This document shows positions 9,391 through 16,850 of a stretch of DNA of 64,000 nucleotides, piece after piece. Position 1 is the stretch's first letter. Each line of letters opens with the position of its first letter. This stretch comes from Methyloversatilis discipulorum. Its GTDB lineage: Bacteria > Pseudomonadota > Gammaproteobacteria > Burkholderiales > Rhodocyclaceae. The stretch lies in the NCBI RefSeq assembly GCF_000527135.1, contig NZ_AZUP01000001.1, positions 682,001 through 746,000 on the forward strand, written 5' to 3'. Position numbers and translations under genes: made by a program. A model generated the notes under the pieces. The model saw only the letters and a list, made by a program, of their open reading frames with translations, ran no database searches and was not told the DNA's origin.

Positions 9391-11084
9391 GTCGTGCTCA
9401 GCGTCGGACGAAGATGGGGCAGGGCGCTGCGTGCGCACTGGTTTCGGCGTGCTGCCTGCTGCTGTCGCAGCAGGCGGGCGCGCAGGCGGTGCCGCAGATT
9501 CCGGCAGCCGCCGATCCGGGCGTGATCCAGGAACGCTCGCGCGACATCGAACGACGACTGCGCGAGGAGCGCGAACGACGGCCAGACGACACGCCCACCA
9601 TCGACGACGACGCGCTGAAACCGGCGCCGGTCAAGCCGGGCGCCGGTGCGCGCTTCATGCTCCGGCGCATCGATTTCACGCGCTCTGAGCTGCTGGATGA
9701 GTCCATGCTGCGCGGGCTGGCGGCCGGACTCGAAGGGCGCGAGGTCACGCTGGGCGAGGTGCAGGAACTGGTCGACCGCATCAACGCGCTGTACCGCGAA
9801 CGGGGCGTGCCGACCGCGCAGGCGGTGCTGCCGGCGCAGGAGGTGGCCGATGGCGCGATCACCATCAAGCTGGTCGAGGGCCGCGTCGGCAAGGTGGTGA
9901 TGAGCGGCAACGACAGCACCTCGGAGGCCTTCATCCGCGAACGTCTCGGTCAGAAACCGGGCGAACTGGCGGACGTCGCAGCGCTCGAGCGCAGCATGGT
10001 GCGCTTCAACCGCACGCAGGACGTGCAACTGCGCGCCGAGCTGAAGCCGGGCGCCAAGTTCGGCGAAACCGATTTCGCACTGTCGGTGAAGGAACCGCCG
10101 AAGCACGAAATGCGGCTGTTCGCCGACAGCAGCGGCAGCCAGGCGACCGGCGTCTATCGGGTCGGCGCCTTCTATCAGAACCGCAGCCTGCTCGGTTTCC
10201 GTGATGCGCTGGGCGTCACGCTGGTCGGTGCCGACGGGCACGAGGGCAGGGCGATCTCGTACAGCTTTCCACTTGGTACGCTGGGCACGCGGCTCACACT
10301 GTCGTGGTTCAACGACCACACGCGCATCATCGACGGCCCCTTCCGGCCGTTGCGTATCCGCGGCGAATCGACGGCGTGGACTGCGCTGTTGCGGCATCCG
10401 GTGCTGATTGGCGGCAACTACCAGCTCGATCTGCTCGGCGGTGCGAAGAAGCGCAAGACCGAGAGCTGGATTTCCGGGCGGCTGTTCCAATCGACCGACA
10501 TCGACGATCTGTCGCTCGGCGTCGATGGCCAGTGGTGGGAGAAGGACCGCATCTGGACCGGTTCGCTGACCTACTCGAACGGCAAGGCCGACCCGATCGA
10601 CGACATCGTCAGCACATCGTTCTCGATCTGGCGTGGGTCACTGCGCCGCGTTCAGGACCTGTCGGACGGCTGGTCGGTACAGAGCAACCTTGCCTTCCAG
10701 TACACGCGCGACGAGAACCTCACGTCGAGCGAGCAGTTCCTGATCGGTGGCGACAACAGCGTACGCGGCTACCAGACCGGCCTGTTCAGCGGCGACAAGG
10801 GCCTCGCCGCGTCGATCGAACTGCATCACCCGCTGCCGCAGCCGCCGGTGGCGCCGGTGCGCACGGCCGGCTTCCTCTTCCTCGACTACGGCGCGACCCA
10901 GCCTTTCCGTCCGGTCGGTTCGACGCGCGGTACCGACACGCTGGCCAGCTACGGCTGGGGCGTGAACGCCAACATCAACGACCGCGTGTCGGCCCGCCTC
11001 ACGCTGGGCCTGCCCATTCGCGACCGCGTGCAGGATCCGCGCAACTACTACGTGCACTTCCAGATCGTCGCGCAGCTGTTCTGA
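9387..11084 (+). CDS. TpsB two-partner secretion outer-membrane transporter (ShlB/FhaC/HecB family)
   Basis: This 565-residue protein should export the adjacent TpsA exoprotein across the outer membrane. The chosen GTG start at 9387 overlaps the tpsA stop; an ATG ten codons in is possible. Residues about 10-34 form a signal peptide ending in a GAQA-like cleavage site. An Arg/Glu-rich helix follows (about 48-75), then POTRA-like domains (about 85-210) and a C-terminal beta-barrel. The VRGY motif typical of the Omp85/TpsB plug loop is at about residue 458, and the protein ends in a C-terminal Phe, as outer-membrane barrels do. Length matches the family. The strict overlap with the exoprotein gene supports a dedicated A-B pair. 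Confidence 0.92.
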   Translation: MSRAQRRTKMGQGAACALVSACCLLLSQQAGAQAVPQIPAAADPGVIQERSRDIERRLREERERRPDDTPTIDDDALKPAPVKPGAGARFMLRRIDFTRSELLDESMLRGLAAGLEGREVTLGEVQELVDRINALYRERGVPTAQAVLPAQEVADGAITIKLVEGRVGKVVMSGNDSTSEAFIRERLGQKPGELADVAALERSMVRFNRTQDVQLRAELKPGAKFGETDFALSVKEPPKHEMRLFADSSGSQATGVYRVGAFYQNRSLLGFRDALGVTLVGADGHEGRAISYSFPLGTLGTRLTLSWFNDHTRIIDGPFRPLRIRGESTAWTALLRHPVLIGGNYQLDLLGGAKKRKTESWISGRLFQSTDIDDLSLGVDGQWWEKDRIWTGSLTYSNGKADPIDDIVSTSFSIWRGSLRRVQDLSDGWSVQSNLAFQYTRDENLTSSEQFLIGGDNSVRGYQTGLFSGDKGLAASIELHHPLPQPPVAPVRTAGFLFLDYGATQPFRPVGSTRGTDTLASYGWGVNANINDRVSARLTLGLPIRDRVQDPRNYYVHFQIVAQLF

Positions 11085-11206
11085 ACGACGGCGACGCGGC
11101 GTCCGCTGACGGCGCTCCCGAGCGGCGACCCCGTCGCGGCCAGACGACGGCTCCCACAGCGTTGTGGGTAGTTCGACCGCTCCAGGACCTGCGCCGGGGC
11201 CGGGGG

Positions 11207-11290
11207 CTGTGGGAGGGGTCTTCCGACCCCGACAGCAGCGTGTATCGAAGCCCGCGAACTGCAGCGGCCGTGTGGTGGCCCAGGACGCTC
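11207..11290 (-). repeat. Dispersed hairpin element, reverse orientation, degenerate
   Basis: The stretch begins CTGTGGGAGGGGTC, the reverse complement of the right end of the 90-bp element seen whole at 57816-57905. It keeps the GGGGTC/GACCCC hairpin, the CAGCAGC core and the TATCGAAG block, then decays. A further fragment with CTCCCACAG lies at about 11151-11159. This fills most of the gap between tpsB and the cupin gene. Confidence 0.7.
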
Positions 11291-11331
11291 CGACAGCAGC
11301 CTCGCCGGAGCGGCGCCTCTGCCGGCACCGC

Positions 11332-11667
11332 TCAGACGGCGACGAAGTCCAGTGTCCTCGACAGCATGAACATGACGGTACAGCCGGTGTCCGTCTCGTG
11401 TGGCCCGTGCGCGGTGCCGGCCGGCGCGGCGAATACGGCGCCCGGACCGTAGCGGCGACCGTTCTCAATGAACTCGCCTTCGAGCACATAGGCGACCTCG
11501 TCGGCTTCGGTGTGCAGATGGTTCTGCACCGCCGATCCGGGGTCGAAGCGATAGACGACGACGGAGGGGCCTTCGGCAGGGTTGCCGTTGAGTACCTTGT
11601 AGTGCACGCCGTCGATGCCGCTGGCCTGCCAGCTCAGATCGTCGGCGTGAAACTGGGTGGTGTACAT
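11332..11667 (-). CDS. Small cupin-domain protein
   Basis: The 111-residue protein is a single cupin barrel. Motif 1 reads H-L-H-T-E-A-D-E-V-A-Y-V-L-E-G (about residues 50-65) with the His-x-His and Glu metal ligands. Motif 2 has the pattern P-A-G-T-A-H-G (about 82-88), giving the last His. Such proteins bind a divalent metal and can be sensors, isomerases or dioxygenases; the sequence does not decide. It is transcribed against tpsB and away from scoA, and stands alone. No signal peptide is seen, so it is probably cytoplasmic. Confidence 0.85.
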   Translation of the reverse strand: MYTTQFHADDLSWQASGIDGVHYKVLNGNPAEGPSVVVYRFDPGSAVQNHLHTEADEVAYVLEGEFIENGRRYGPGAVFAAPAGTAHGPHETDTGCTVMFMLSRTLDFVAV

Positions 11668-11833
11668 GCGGGACTCCGGAATGGCCGGTCAGGATTGACC
11701 CGACGCTTCCAGCGCACGGAGCGTGCCATGGCCAGCCGCCGGCCACGCGTCGCGCTGTCCCCCCGCCGCAGACGGCGCCGGCGCGTCGTCTGGCGGACTC
11801 CGTACCGCCTCGGCACGCAGGCATGACGCAGGC

Positions 11834-11879
11834 TGAAAGTCGAACTGCCGGCGGCGTCCGTCGGTCGATTTCCGGACTG
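11834..11879 (+). promoter_or_regulatory. Candidate upstream activator block A (scoA)
   Basis: Starts TGAAAGTCG and ends TTTCCGGACTG. It is closely similar to the block at 12031-12078, and its TTTCCGGACTG end recurs exactly upstream of acxA (16579-16589). Proposed as a binding site for the AcoR-type activator encoded at 32343-34388; inference only. Confidence 0.4.
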
Positions 11880-12030
11880 CGGCGTTCGGCGGCACGGCAC
11901 GCAGGCAATGCTCCGGCCACCGACATCCTCAGCACGCCTTGTCGGGAATGTCGCAGACCTTTCCATGCGCCGGGATGCGCGAGCGGCCGGCAGTGGCGCC
12001 GCGGGTGACATCGTCCATGCAGGCGTCGCC

Positions 12031-12078
12031 TGAAAGTCGGACCGCCGGTCGGCGCGGGGCGGCCGATTTTCGGACTTG
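12031..12078 (+). promoter_or_regulatory. Candidate upstream activator block B (scoA)
   Basis: Starts TGAAAGTCGGAC and ends TTTTCGGACTTG. It lies about 95 bp upstream of the -24/-12 promoter, a usual enhancer distance for sigma-54 systems. The TTTCGGAC core recurs in the thiolase upstream region, and its complement GTCCGAAA occurs upstream of acxA. Confidence 0.45.
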
Positions 12079-12173
12079 CGTCTTGGTGCAATGCAGCGTT
12101 TTCCTGTTCTCCCGTCTTCACTTCCAGCCTGAGCAAGCGATTCGTTTCATTGCGCATCGCACAAGCCATGGCC

Positions 12174-12189
12174 CGGCACAGGCTTTGCT
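12174..12189 (+). promoter_or_regulatory. Sigma-54 (-24/-12) promoter for scoAB
   Basis: CGGCACAGGCTTTGCT fits the TGGCAC-N5-TTGCW consensus except for the first base, and the GG and GC dinucleotides are correctly 10 nt apart. It lies about 63 nt before the scoA start. Confidence 0.6.
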
Positions 12190-12251
12190 GAATCTCCTCC
12201 GGACAACTCGCGGCGACGTCGCGAAACACCGATGCAACAAGGAGGAGGCAG

Positions 12252-12950
12252 ATGAAAAAGCTCTACCCGGACGCCAAGAGCGCGCTCAAGGGTTTGCTCA
12301 AGGACGGACAGACGCTGGCGGTCGGCGGCTTTGGGCTGTGCGGCATACCCGAGCAGCTGATCGACGCGGTGGCCGACAGCGGCACGCATGACCTCACGGT
12401 GATCAGCAACAACGCCGGCGTCGATGGCATCGGCCTCGGCAAGCTGCTGGCCAATCGTCAGGTGCGCCGGATGATCGCGTCCTACGTCGGCGAGAACGAG
12501 GAATTCGAACGACAGCTGCTGTCGGGCGAACTGGAGGTCGAACTGACGCCGCAGGGCACGCTGGCTGAAAAGCTGCGCGCTGGCGGCGCCGGCATTCCGG
12601 CCTTCTACACGCGTACCGGCGTCGGCACGCCGGTGGCCGACGGCAAGGAAACGCGCGATTTCGGCGGTCATCGCTATCTGCTCGAGCACGCACTGCTGGC
12701 TGACGTGGCACTGGTCAAGGCGTGGAAGGCCGACGGCGCAGGCAATCTGGTCTTTCGCAAGACCGCGCGCAACTTCAATCCGATGATCGCGACTGCCGGG
12801 CGCACGACGATCGCCGAGGTCGAGGAAATCGTGCCGACCGGCCAGCTCGACCCGGACCAGATCCATACGCCGGGCATTTTCGTGCAGCGCGTGATCGTCA
12901 ATCGCACCCCTTCGAAGCACATCGAAAAACGCACGACGAGGACTGCCTGA
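12252..12950 (+). CDS. scoA: 3-oxoacid CoA-transferase subunit A
   Basis: This 232-residue alpha subunit pairs with scoB to move CoA from succinyl-CoA (or a similar donor) to acetoacetate, giving acetoacetyl-CoA. Family features are the N-terminal glycine-rich G-G-F-G-L-C-G-I-P segment (about residues 25-33), the S-N-N-A-G block and the late N-F-N-P-M motif. Length matches SCOT/AtoD-type A subunits. The start follows a strong AGGAGG site (12241-12246). scoB begins 1 nt after the stop. A sigma-54 promoter and a motif shared with acxA place it in the acetone regulon, where the substrate would be the acetoacetate made by acetone carboxylase. Confidence 0.93.
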   Translation: MKKLYPDAKSALKGLLKDGQTLAVGGFGLCGIPEQLIDAVADSGTHDLTVISNNAGVDGIGLGKLLANRQVRRMIASYVGENEEFERQLLSGELEVELTPQGTLAEKLRAGGAGIPAFYTRTGVGTPVADGKETRDFGGHRYLLEHALLADVALVKAWKADGAGNLVFRKTARNFNPMIATAGRTTIAEVEEIVPTGQLDPDQIHTPGIFVQRVIVNRTPSKHIEKRTTRTA

Positions 12951-12951
12951 C

Positions 12952-13599
12952 ATGGCCTGGACACGAGATGACATGGCGCGCCGCGCGGCGCGCGAACTGC
13001 GCGACGGCTACTACGTGAACCTCGGCATCGGCATGCCGACGCTGGTGGCCAACCACATTCCCGACGGCATGGACGTGTGGCTGCAGTCGGAGAACGGCCT
13101 GCTCGGCATCGGCCCCTTTCCGACCGAGGACGAGGTCGACGCCGACCTGATCAATGCCGGCAAGCAGACAGTAAGCACGCTGCCCGGCAGCAGCTTCTTC
13201 AGCAGTGCCGATTCGTTCGCGATGATCCGCGGCGGTCACATCGACCTCGCCATCCTCGGCGCGATGCAGGTGAGCGAGCGCGGCGATCTGGCGAACTGGA
13301 TGATTCCGGGCAAGCTGGTCAAGGGCATGGGCGGCGCGATGGATCTGGTGGCCGGGGTGCGCCGTGTCATCGTCATGATGGAGCACTGCAGCCGCAGCGG
13401 CGAACACAAGATACTGAAGCAGTGCGACCTGCCGCTGACCGGGGTCGGCGTGGTGAGCCTCATCATCACCGACCTGTGCGTGCTGGCAGTGACGCCGGAC
13501 GGTCTCGAACTGCGCGAACTGGCGCCCGGCGTGAGCATCGACGAGGTGCTCGAAAAGACCGGTGCGCCGGTGCTCACTGCGCCGGTGGTGCTGTGCTGA
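12952..13599 (+). CDS. scoB: 3-oxoacid CoA-transferase subunit B
   Basis: The 215-residue beta subunit carries the catalytic glutamate (E47) in the family motif S-E-N-G-L-L-G, which forms the covalent glutamyl-CoA intermediate. The glycine-rich N-L-G-I-G-M-P-T segment (about residues 23-30) is also typical. It follows scoA by one nucleotide, and a MerR-like gene overlaps its end. With scoA it makes acetoacetyl-CoA for thiolase cleavage. An acetate/acetoacetate donor preference cannot be excluded from sequence alone. Confidence 0.93.
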   Translation: MAWTRDDMARRAARELRDGYYVNLGIGMPTLVANHIPDGMDVWLQSENGLLGIGPFPTEDEVDADLINAGKQTVSTLPGSSFFSSADSFAMIRGGHIDLAILGAMQVSERGDLANWMIPGKLVKGMGGAMDLVAGVRRVIVMMEHCSRSGEHKILKQCDLPLTGVGVVSLIITDLCVLAVTPDGLELRELAPGVSIDEVLEKTGAPVLTAPVVLC

Positions 13600-14033
13600 C
13601 GCCGGGCGGTGCGGCGCCTGCCGCCGCCGCGCGTCGCAGCGCGCGCGCCAACGTGATCACGCTACAGCAACTGGTGCAGGGTTACGGCATCCCGCTGGCG
13701 CGGATTTCCGCCTTCGAGGAGCTCGGCATCATCGACGCTGCCGGCGCCGACCGCTACACCTGTGAGGACGACGACCGGCTCATCATCGCCGCGGCCGCCG
13801 TGCAGCTCGGCTTCACGCTGCGCGAACTGCGCGAGCTGATGGACCTGTACGACGAAGCGTCGCCGGCCCGTCGCGCACTGCCCAACTTCATGAAGCTGCT
13901 CGCCAGCTACCAGCGCCTGATGGCCTGGCGGCAACCCGAGGGCTACGACCCGCCGCCGGCCGGACGTCAGCGCAAGCCTTTCCGTGCCCGGCACTTCCGC
14001 CCGGAAATCGTCTCTTCAAAGGAATCGACATGA
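13593..14033 (+). CDS. MerR-like transcriptional regulator
   Basis: About 146 residues if the GTG at 13593, which overlaps the scoB stop, is used; GTG at 13653 would give a shorter start just before the DNA-binding domain. The region around residues 22-80 is MerR-like: a helix-turn-helix ([11 protein letters not shown]), an E-E-L-G-I-I turn where classical MerR proteins have Y-E-R-x-G-L, and an R-Y-x-x-x-D-D wing. No metal-binding cysteine cluster is seen. Its stop overlaps the peroxiredoxin start (ATGA), so it is translated in one operon with scoAB and the redox genes. Target unknown; autogenous control of the distal genes is possible. Confidence 0.7.
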   Translation: MLTPGGAAPAAAARRSARANVITLQQLVQGYGIPLARISAFEELGIIDAAGADRYTCEDDDRLIIAAAAVQLGFTLRELRELMDLYDEASPARRALPNFMKLLASYQRLMAWRQPEGYDPPPAGRQRKPFRARHFRPEIVSSKEST

Positions 14034-14626
14034 GCATCCTGGTTGGCCAGACGGCGCCGGACTTCACCGAGAACGCGGTGTGGGGCGACAACGAATTCCG
14101 CCCCTACACGCTGTCGGACGGTCGCGGGCGCTACACCGTGCTGTTCTTCTATCCGCTGGATTTCACCTTCGTCTGTCCGTCGGAGCTGATCGCCTTCGAG
14201 CGGCGCATGCCCGAGTTCGCCCGTCGCAACGTCGATGTCGTCGGCTGTTCCATCGACTCGGCCTACACCCACCTGGCGTGGAAGAAGACCTCGTATGCCG
14301 AAGGCGGTGTTGGCCCGCTCAGCTATCCGCTGATTTCAGACATGACGCACGCCGTGTCGCGCGCTTACGGCGTCGAAGGGCCGATGGGCATTTCGCTGCG
14401 CGGCACCTTCCTGATCGATCGTTCTGGCGTGGTGCAGCACCAGATCGTGAACAACCTCGCGCTGGGCCGCGACATCGACGAACTGCTGCGCGTGATCGAC
14501 GCGCTTCAGCACACGGAACTGCACGGCGAGGTCTGCCCTGCCGGATGGCAGAAGGGCAAGGCTGGCATGACGCCGACCGACCGCGGCGTGGCGAGCTACC
14601 TCGCCGAACATTCGGACATGCTGTGA
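14030..14626 (+). CDS. Typical 2-Cys peroxiredoxin (AhpC/TSA family)
   Basis: This 198-residue enzyme reduces hydroperoxides in the cytoplasm. The peroxidatic cysteine is C49 in the motif F-T-F-V-C-P-S-E, and the resolving cysteine is C169 in the E-V-C-P-A-G-W motif, so it is a typical 2-Cys enzyme. It overlaps the MerR-like gene by ATGA and precedes two GST-like genes. No dedicated AhpF-type reductase is nearby, so the thioredoxin system is the likely reductant. Placement behind CoA-transferase genes suggests linkage of redox protection to ketone growth; inference. Confidence 0.93.
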   Translation: MSILVGQTAPDFTENAVWGDNEFRPYTLSDGRGRYTVLFFYPLDFTFVCPSELIAFERRMPEFARRNVDVVGCSIDSAYTHLAWKKTSYAEGGVGPLSYPLISDMTHAVSRAYGVEGPMGISLRGTFLIDRSGVVQHQIVNNLALGRDIDELLRVIDALQHTELHGEVCPAGWQKGKAGMTPTDRGVASYLAEHSDML

Positions 14627-14649
14627 TGGCACCCTGGGAGAACGGACAC

Positions 14650-15279
14650 ATGAAACTGTATGACTGGCACGCAGCCCCGAACCCGAAGCGGGTTCGCATG
14701 TTTCTGGTCGAGAAGGACCTGGACCTGAACATCGTCGAAGTGTCGGGCGAGAACCTGCGCCTGCGCGCCGACTACATCGAGAAGTTTCCGCAGGCCATGG
14801 TGCCCATGCTGGAACTGCCGGACGGTCGCCAGATCGGCGAGTCGATGGCGATCTGCCGTTACCTCGAAGAACTGCATCCGGCGCCGCCGCTGCTCGGCCG
14901 CAACGCCTACGAGCGCGCCATCGTCGACATGTGGGAAAGGCGTGCCTTCGACGAAGGCATGATGGCCGCCGGCGAAGTGTTCCGAAATACCGCCGACGCC
15001 TTCCGCGACCGCGGCCTGCCGGGCTTCGCGTCGCCGGTGGCGCAGATTCCGGCCCTGGTCGAACGCGGCCGCGAGCGGCTCGGTCACTTCTTCCGCAAGT
15101 TCGACCAGCAACTCGGCAAGCACCGCTACGTTGCCGGCGAGACCTTCTCGGTGGCCGACTGCACCACCTTCTGCAGCATCGAGTTCGCCGGCTGGTCGGA
15201 CATCGGCATTCCGGCCGACTGCAGCAATCTCCTGCGCTGGCACAAGGACGTGAGCGCGCGCCCGAGCGCGCGCGCCTGA
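14650..15279 (+). CDS. Glutathione S-transferase family protein
   Basis: The product is 209 residues. ATG 14650 is chosen because a GGGAG site lies 9 nt upstream; an in-frame ATG at 14626, overlapping the peroxiredoxin stop, would add eight residues. The N-terminal thioredoxin fold starts K-L-Y-D-W and contains the cis-Pro segment A-M-V-P-M-L-E-L and the glutathione-contacting E-S-M-A-I-C-R-Y-L. The C-terminal helical domain ends with an S-V-A-D-C-T-type N-capping box. Substrate unknown; it may conjugate or reduce electrophiles or peroxides alongside the adjacent peroxiredoxin. Confidence 0.9.
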   Translation: MKLYDWHAAPNPKRVRMFLVEKDLDLNIVEVSGENLRLRADYIEKFPQAMVPMLELPDGRQIGESMAICRYLEELHPAPPLLGRNAYERAIVDMWERRAFDEGMMAAGEVFRNTADAFRDRGLPGFASPVAQIPALVERGRERLGHFFRKFDQQLGKHRYVAGETFSVADCTTFCSIEFAGWSDIGIPADCSNLLRWHKDVSARPSARA

Positions 15280-15388
15280 GGATTGCCGACATGCGAAGCC
15301 CGGTGAGTGGCGACACGCTGCAGGGCAGCGTGGCGCGCGCATCCGGATCGCATCGAGGCGACAGAGCACTGCATCGGGGGATGCGCGA

Positions 15389-16015
15389 ATGATCGACCTT
15401 TACTCTGCACCGACACCTGATGGCTGGAAGGTTTCGATTGCGCTCGAAGAGCTGCGCATCCCCTATGCCGTGCACCCGATGGACGCCTGCAGCGGCGAAC
15501 GTCTGGCGCCCGACTTCCTGCGCGTCAGCGCCTGCGCCTGTTCGCCGACCATCGTCGATCACGACGCAGCGGGTTTTTCGGTCAGCGATGCCGGCCCGGT
15601 TCTGGTCTATCTCGCCGAACGCAGCGGCCAGCTGATGCCGAGCGACGCCATCGGTCGTTCGCGTGTGATGCAGTGGCTCATGCTGCCGGTCGATGCCGCC
15701 GACGCGGCGAAGACGGGTGACGCGAAGGCTGCACGGGCGGAGATGCTTCGTCTGTTCGCGCTGTTCGATCACCACCTGCAGGGTGCCGATTACCTTGCCG
15801 GCACGTTCAGCATTGCGGACATCGCACACTGGGCCTGGATGCGCATGCATGCCTGGTCCGACGTGGACATGCATCGCTTCAACGCGCTGGCGCGCTGGCT
15901 GCAGCGCATCGCCGCGCGCGACGCCACACTGCGTGGCTTGCGCGCGCTGCCGTCACCGTCGCTCGAACGGCCGGCCGAGCATGTGTGGAAGGTGAAGTCC
16001 ATCCTGCTGCGTTGA
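15389..16015 (+). CDS. Divergent glutathione S-transferase-like protein
   Basis: The 208-residue protein begins like YghU/YfcG-type GSTs (I-D-L-Y-S-A-P-T-P-D-G-W-K-V). The usual N-P-N-x-K-I-P-A-I-V-D region is eroded to R-V-S-A-C-A-C-S-P-T-I-V-D. The glutathione-contacting S-D-A-G-P-V-L-V-Y-L segment and the C-terminal F-S-I-A-D-I-A-H-W N-capping box are retained. It starts 109 bp after the first GST gene and probably ends the operon. Activity is uncertain because the central motif is altered. Confidence 0.82.
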   Translation: MIDLYSAPTPDGWKVSIALEELRIPYAVHPMDACSGERLAPDFLRVSACACSPTIVDHDAAGFSVSDAGPVLVYLAERSGQLMPSDAIGRSRVMQWLMLPVDAADAAKTGDAKAARAEMLRLFALFDHHLQGADYLAGTFSIADIAHWAWMRMHAWSDVDMHRFNALARWLQRIAARDATLRGLRALPSPSLERPAEHVWKVKSILLR

Positions 16016-16019
16016 GCGG

Positions 16020-16480
16020 GCGAGCGACCTTGGCCGCGACGCGGCTGTTGCTGGCCGCTGGCTTCGAGCAAGGACGCGATCGCGAGCAAGCTCGCTCCCA
16101 AAGGCTTCGCTCCAGTAAGCGCGCGAGGACGCTCCGCGGGAAGTGGTCGTGACGAACGCCTGGGCCTGAACCAAGCGCCGCGCACCGCCCACGGTCGCTG
16201 TCGGGGTCAGAAGACCCCTCCAACAAGAAGCCCCGCTTCGACCGCGCGTCGTACGCATTTCCTGTGGGAGCGGCCCTGGCTAACGCCGAGACCTGAACCG
16301 AGCGCCGCGCACTGCCCACGGTCGCTGTCGGGGTCAGAAGACCCCTCCCACAAGAAGCCCCGCGTCGACCCGCGTGTCGTGCGCATTTCCTGTGGGAGCG
16401 GCCCTGGCCGCGACACGGCTTTGGCCGGCCGCCGGCTTCGATCAAGGCGGCAATCTCGCGAGCAAGCGCGCTCCCCTAGT
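16020..16480 (+). repeat. Cluster of dispersed-element fragments with an internal tandem duplication
   Basis: The block after the GST operon is built from pieces of the 90-bp element: CTTGGCCGCGACGCGGCTG near 16029, GGGGTCAGAAGACCCC at two places, and TGTGGGAGCGGCCCTGGC at two places. Two direct copies, 16165-16280 and 16292-16408, are nearly identical over about 116 bp. No gene is seen. The rest of the gap to acxA holds regulatory sequence. Confidence 0.75.
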
Positions 16481-16551
16481 CGTCCTGCCACACCGCGCGA
16501 CCAGGCGCGTTGGTGCCGCCCGGAAGTTGCTGCGACGCAGCATGTCGAAAC

Positions 16552-16589
16552 CGTCCGAAACGACCGTCCGACGCGGGTTTCCGGACTGT
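16552..16589 (+). promoter_or_regulatory. Candidate upstream activator site (acxA)
   Basis: GTCCGAAAC (16554-16562) faces GTTTCCGGAC (16578-16587) as an imperfect inverted repeat. Further CGTCCGA or TGTCCGA words follow. The TTTCCGGACTG word is the one found upstream of scoA. It lies about 150 bp before the sigma-54 promoter. Confidence 0.5.
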
Positions 16590-16693
16590 CCGATCGCACT
16601 ACGGTCGCCTCATACGATGCCGTCCGAATTCCATCCGTCCGATGCCCGTCGGCATGTTGTCCCCCTCCGGGCGAAGAAATTTATCCGTTGAAA

Positions 16694-16706
16694 AATCAAC
16701 CGCTTG
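16694..16706 (+). promoter_or_regulatory. IHF binding site
   Basis: AATCAACCGCTTG is a full match to WATCAANNNNTTR. It sits between the candidate activator site and the -24/-12 promoter, where IHF bends DNA in many sigma-54 systems. It overlaps the small palindrome GTTGA-AAAA-TCAAC (16687-16700). Confidence 0.6.
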
Positions 16707-16734
16707 CGAGATTGCTGCGTGCCGGAATCCGCAC

Positions 16735-16750
16735 TGGCACCGTCCTTGCA
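16735..16750 (+). promoter_or_regulatory. Sigma-54 (-24/-12) promoter for the acx operon
   Basis: TGGCACCGTCCTTGCA is a perfect TGGCAC-N5-TTGCA consensus. It lies about 100 nt upstream of the acxA start. It matches the presence of a sigma-54 activator gene at 32343-34388. Confidence 0.88.
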
Positions 16751-16850
16751 CTTTGAGCTTCGTTCGATCGCGGCCAGATCGATCAGGAAACACCGGCCCA
16801 CGGGGGTCGGAGGCGAAGAGCAGTTGGACTATTCAAATGGAGACGTGGAG

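Larger units (their letters stand above)
11668..12251. other. Long 5' region between the cupin gene and scoA
   Basis: I see no convincing gene here. It holds two related 46-48 bp blocks (11834-11879 and 12031-12078) and a sigma-54-type promoter at 12174-12189, ending in the strong AGGAGG ribosome site of scoA. The open frames crossing it look like GC-rich noise. Confidence 0.6.

Noticed and set aside
1-11084. Contact-dependent inhibition (CdiA/CdiB) system.
   Set aside because: The exoprotein ends in an acidic/basic tail with no toxin domain, and no immunity gene follows; tpsB lies after tpsA and the cupin gene is antisense.
11668-12251. A short gene or pseudogene in the scoA upstream region.
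   Set aside because: The open frames on both strands have no ribosome site or motif, and the region is better explained by duplicated regulatory blocks and a -24/-12 promoter.
16020-16480. CRISPR-like spacing of repeats.
   Set aside because: Only two long direct copies are present with no regular short repeat-spacer pattern and no cas genes; they are composite hairpin elements.
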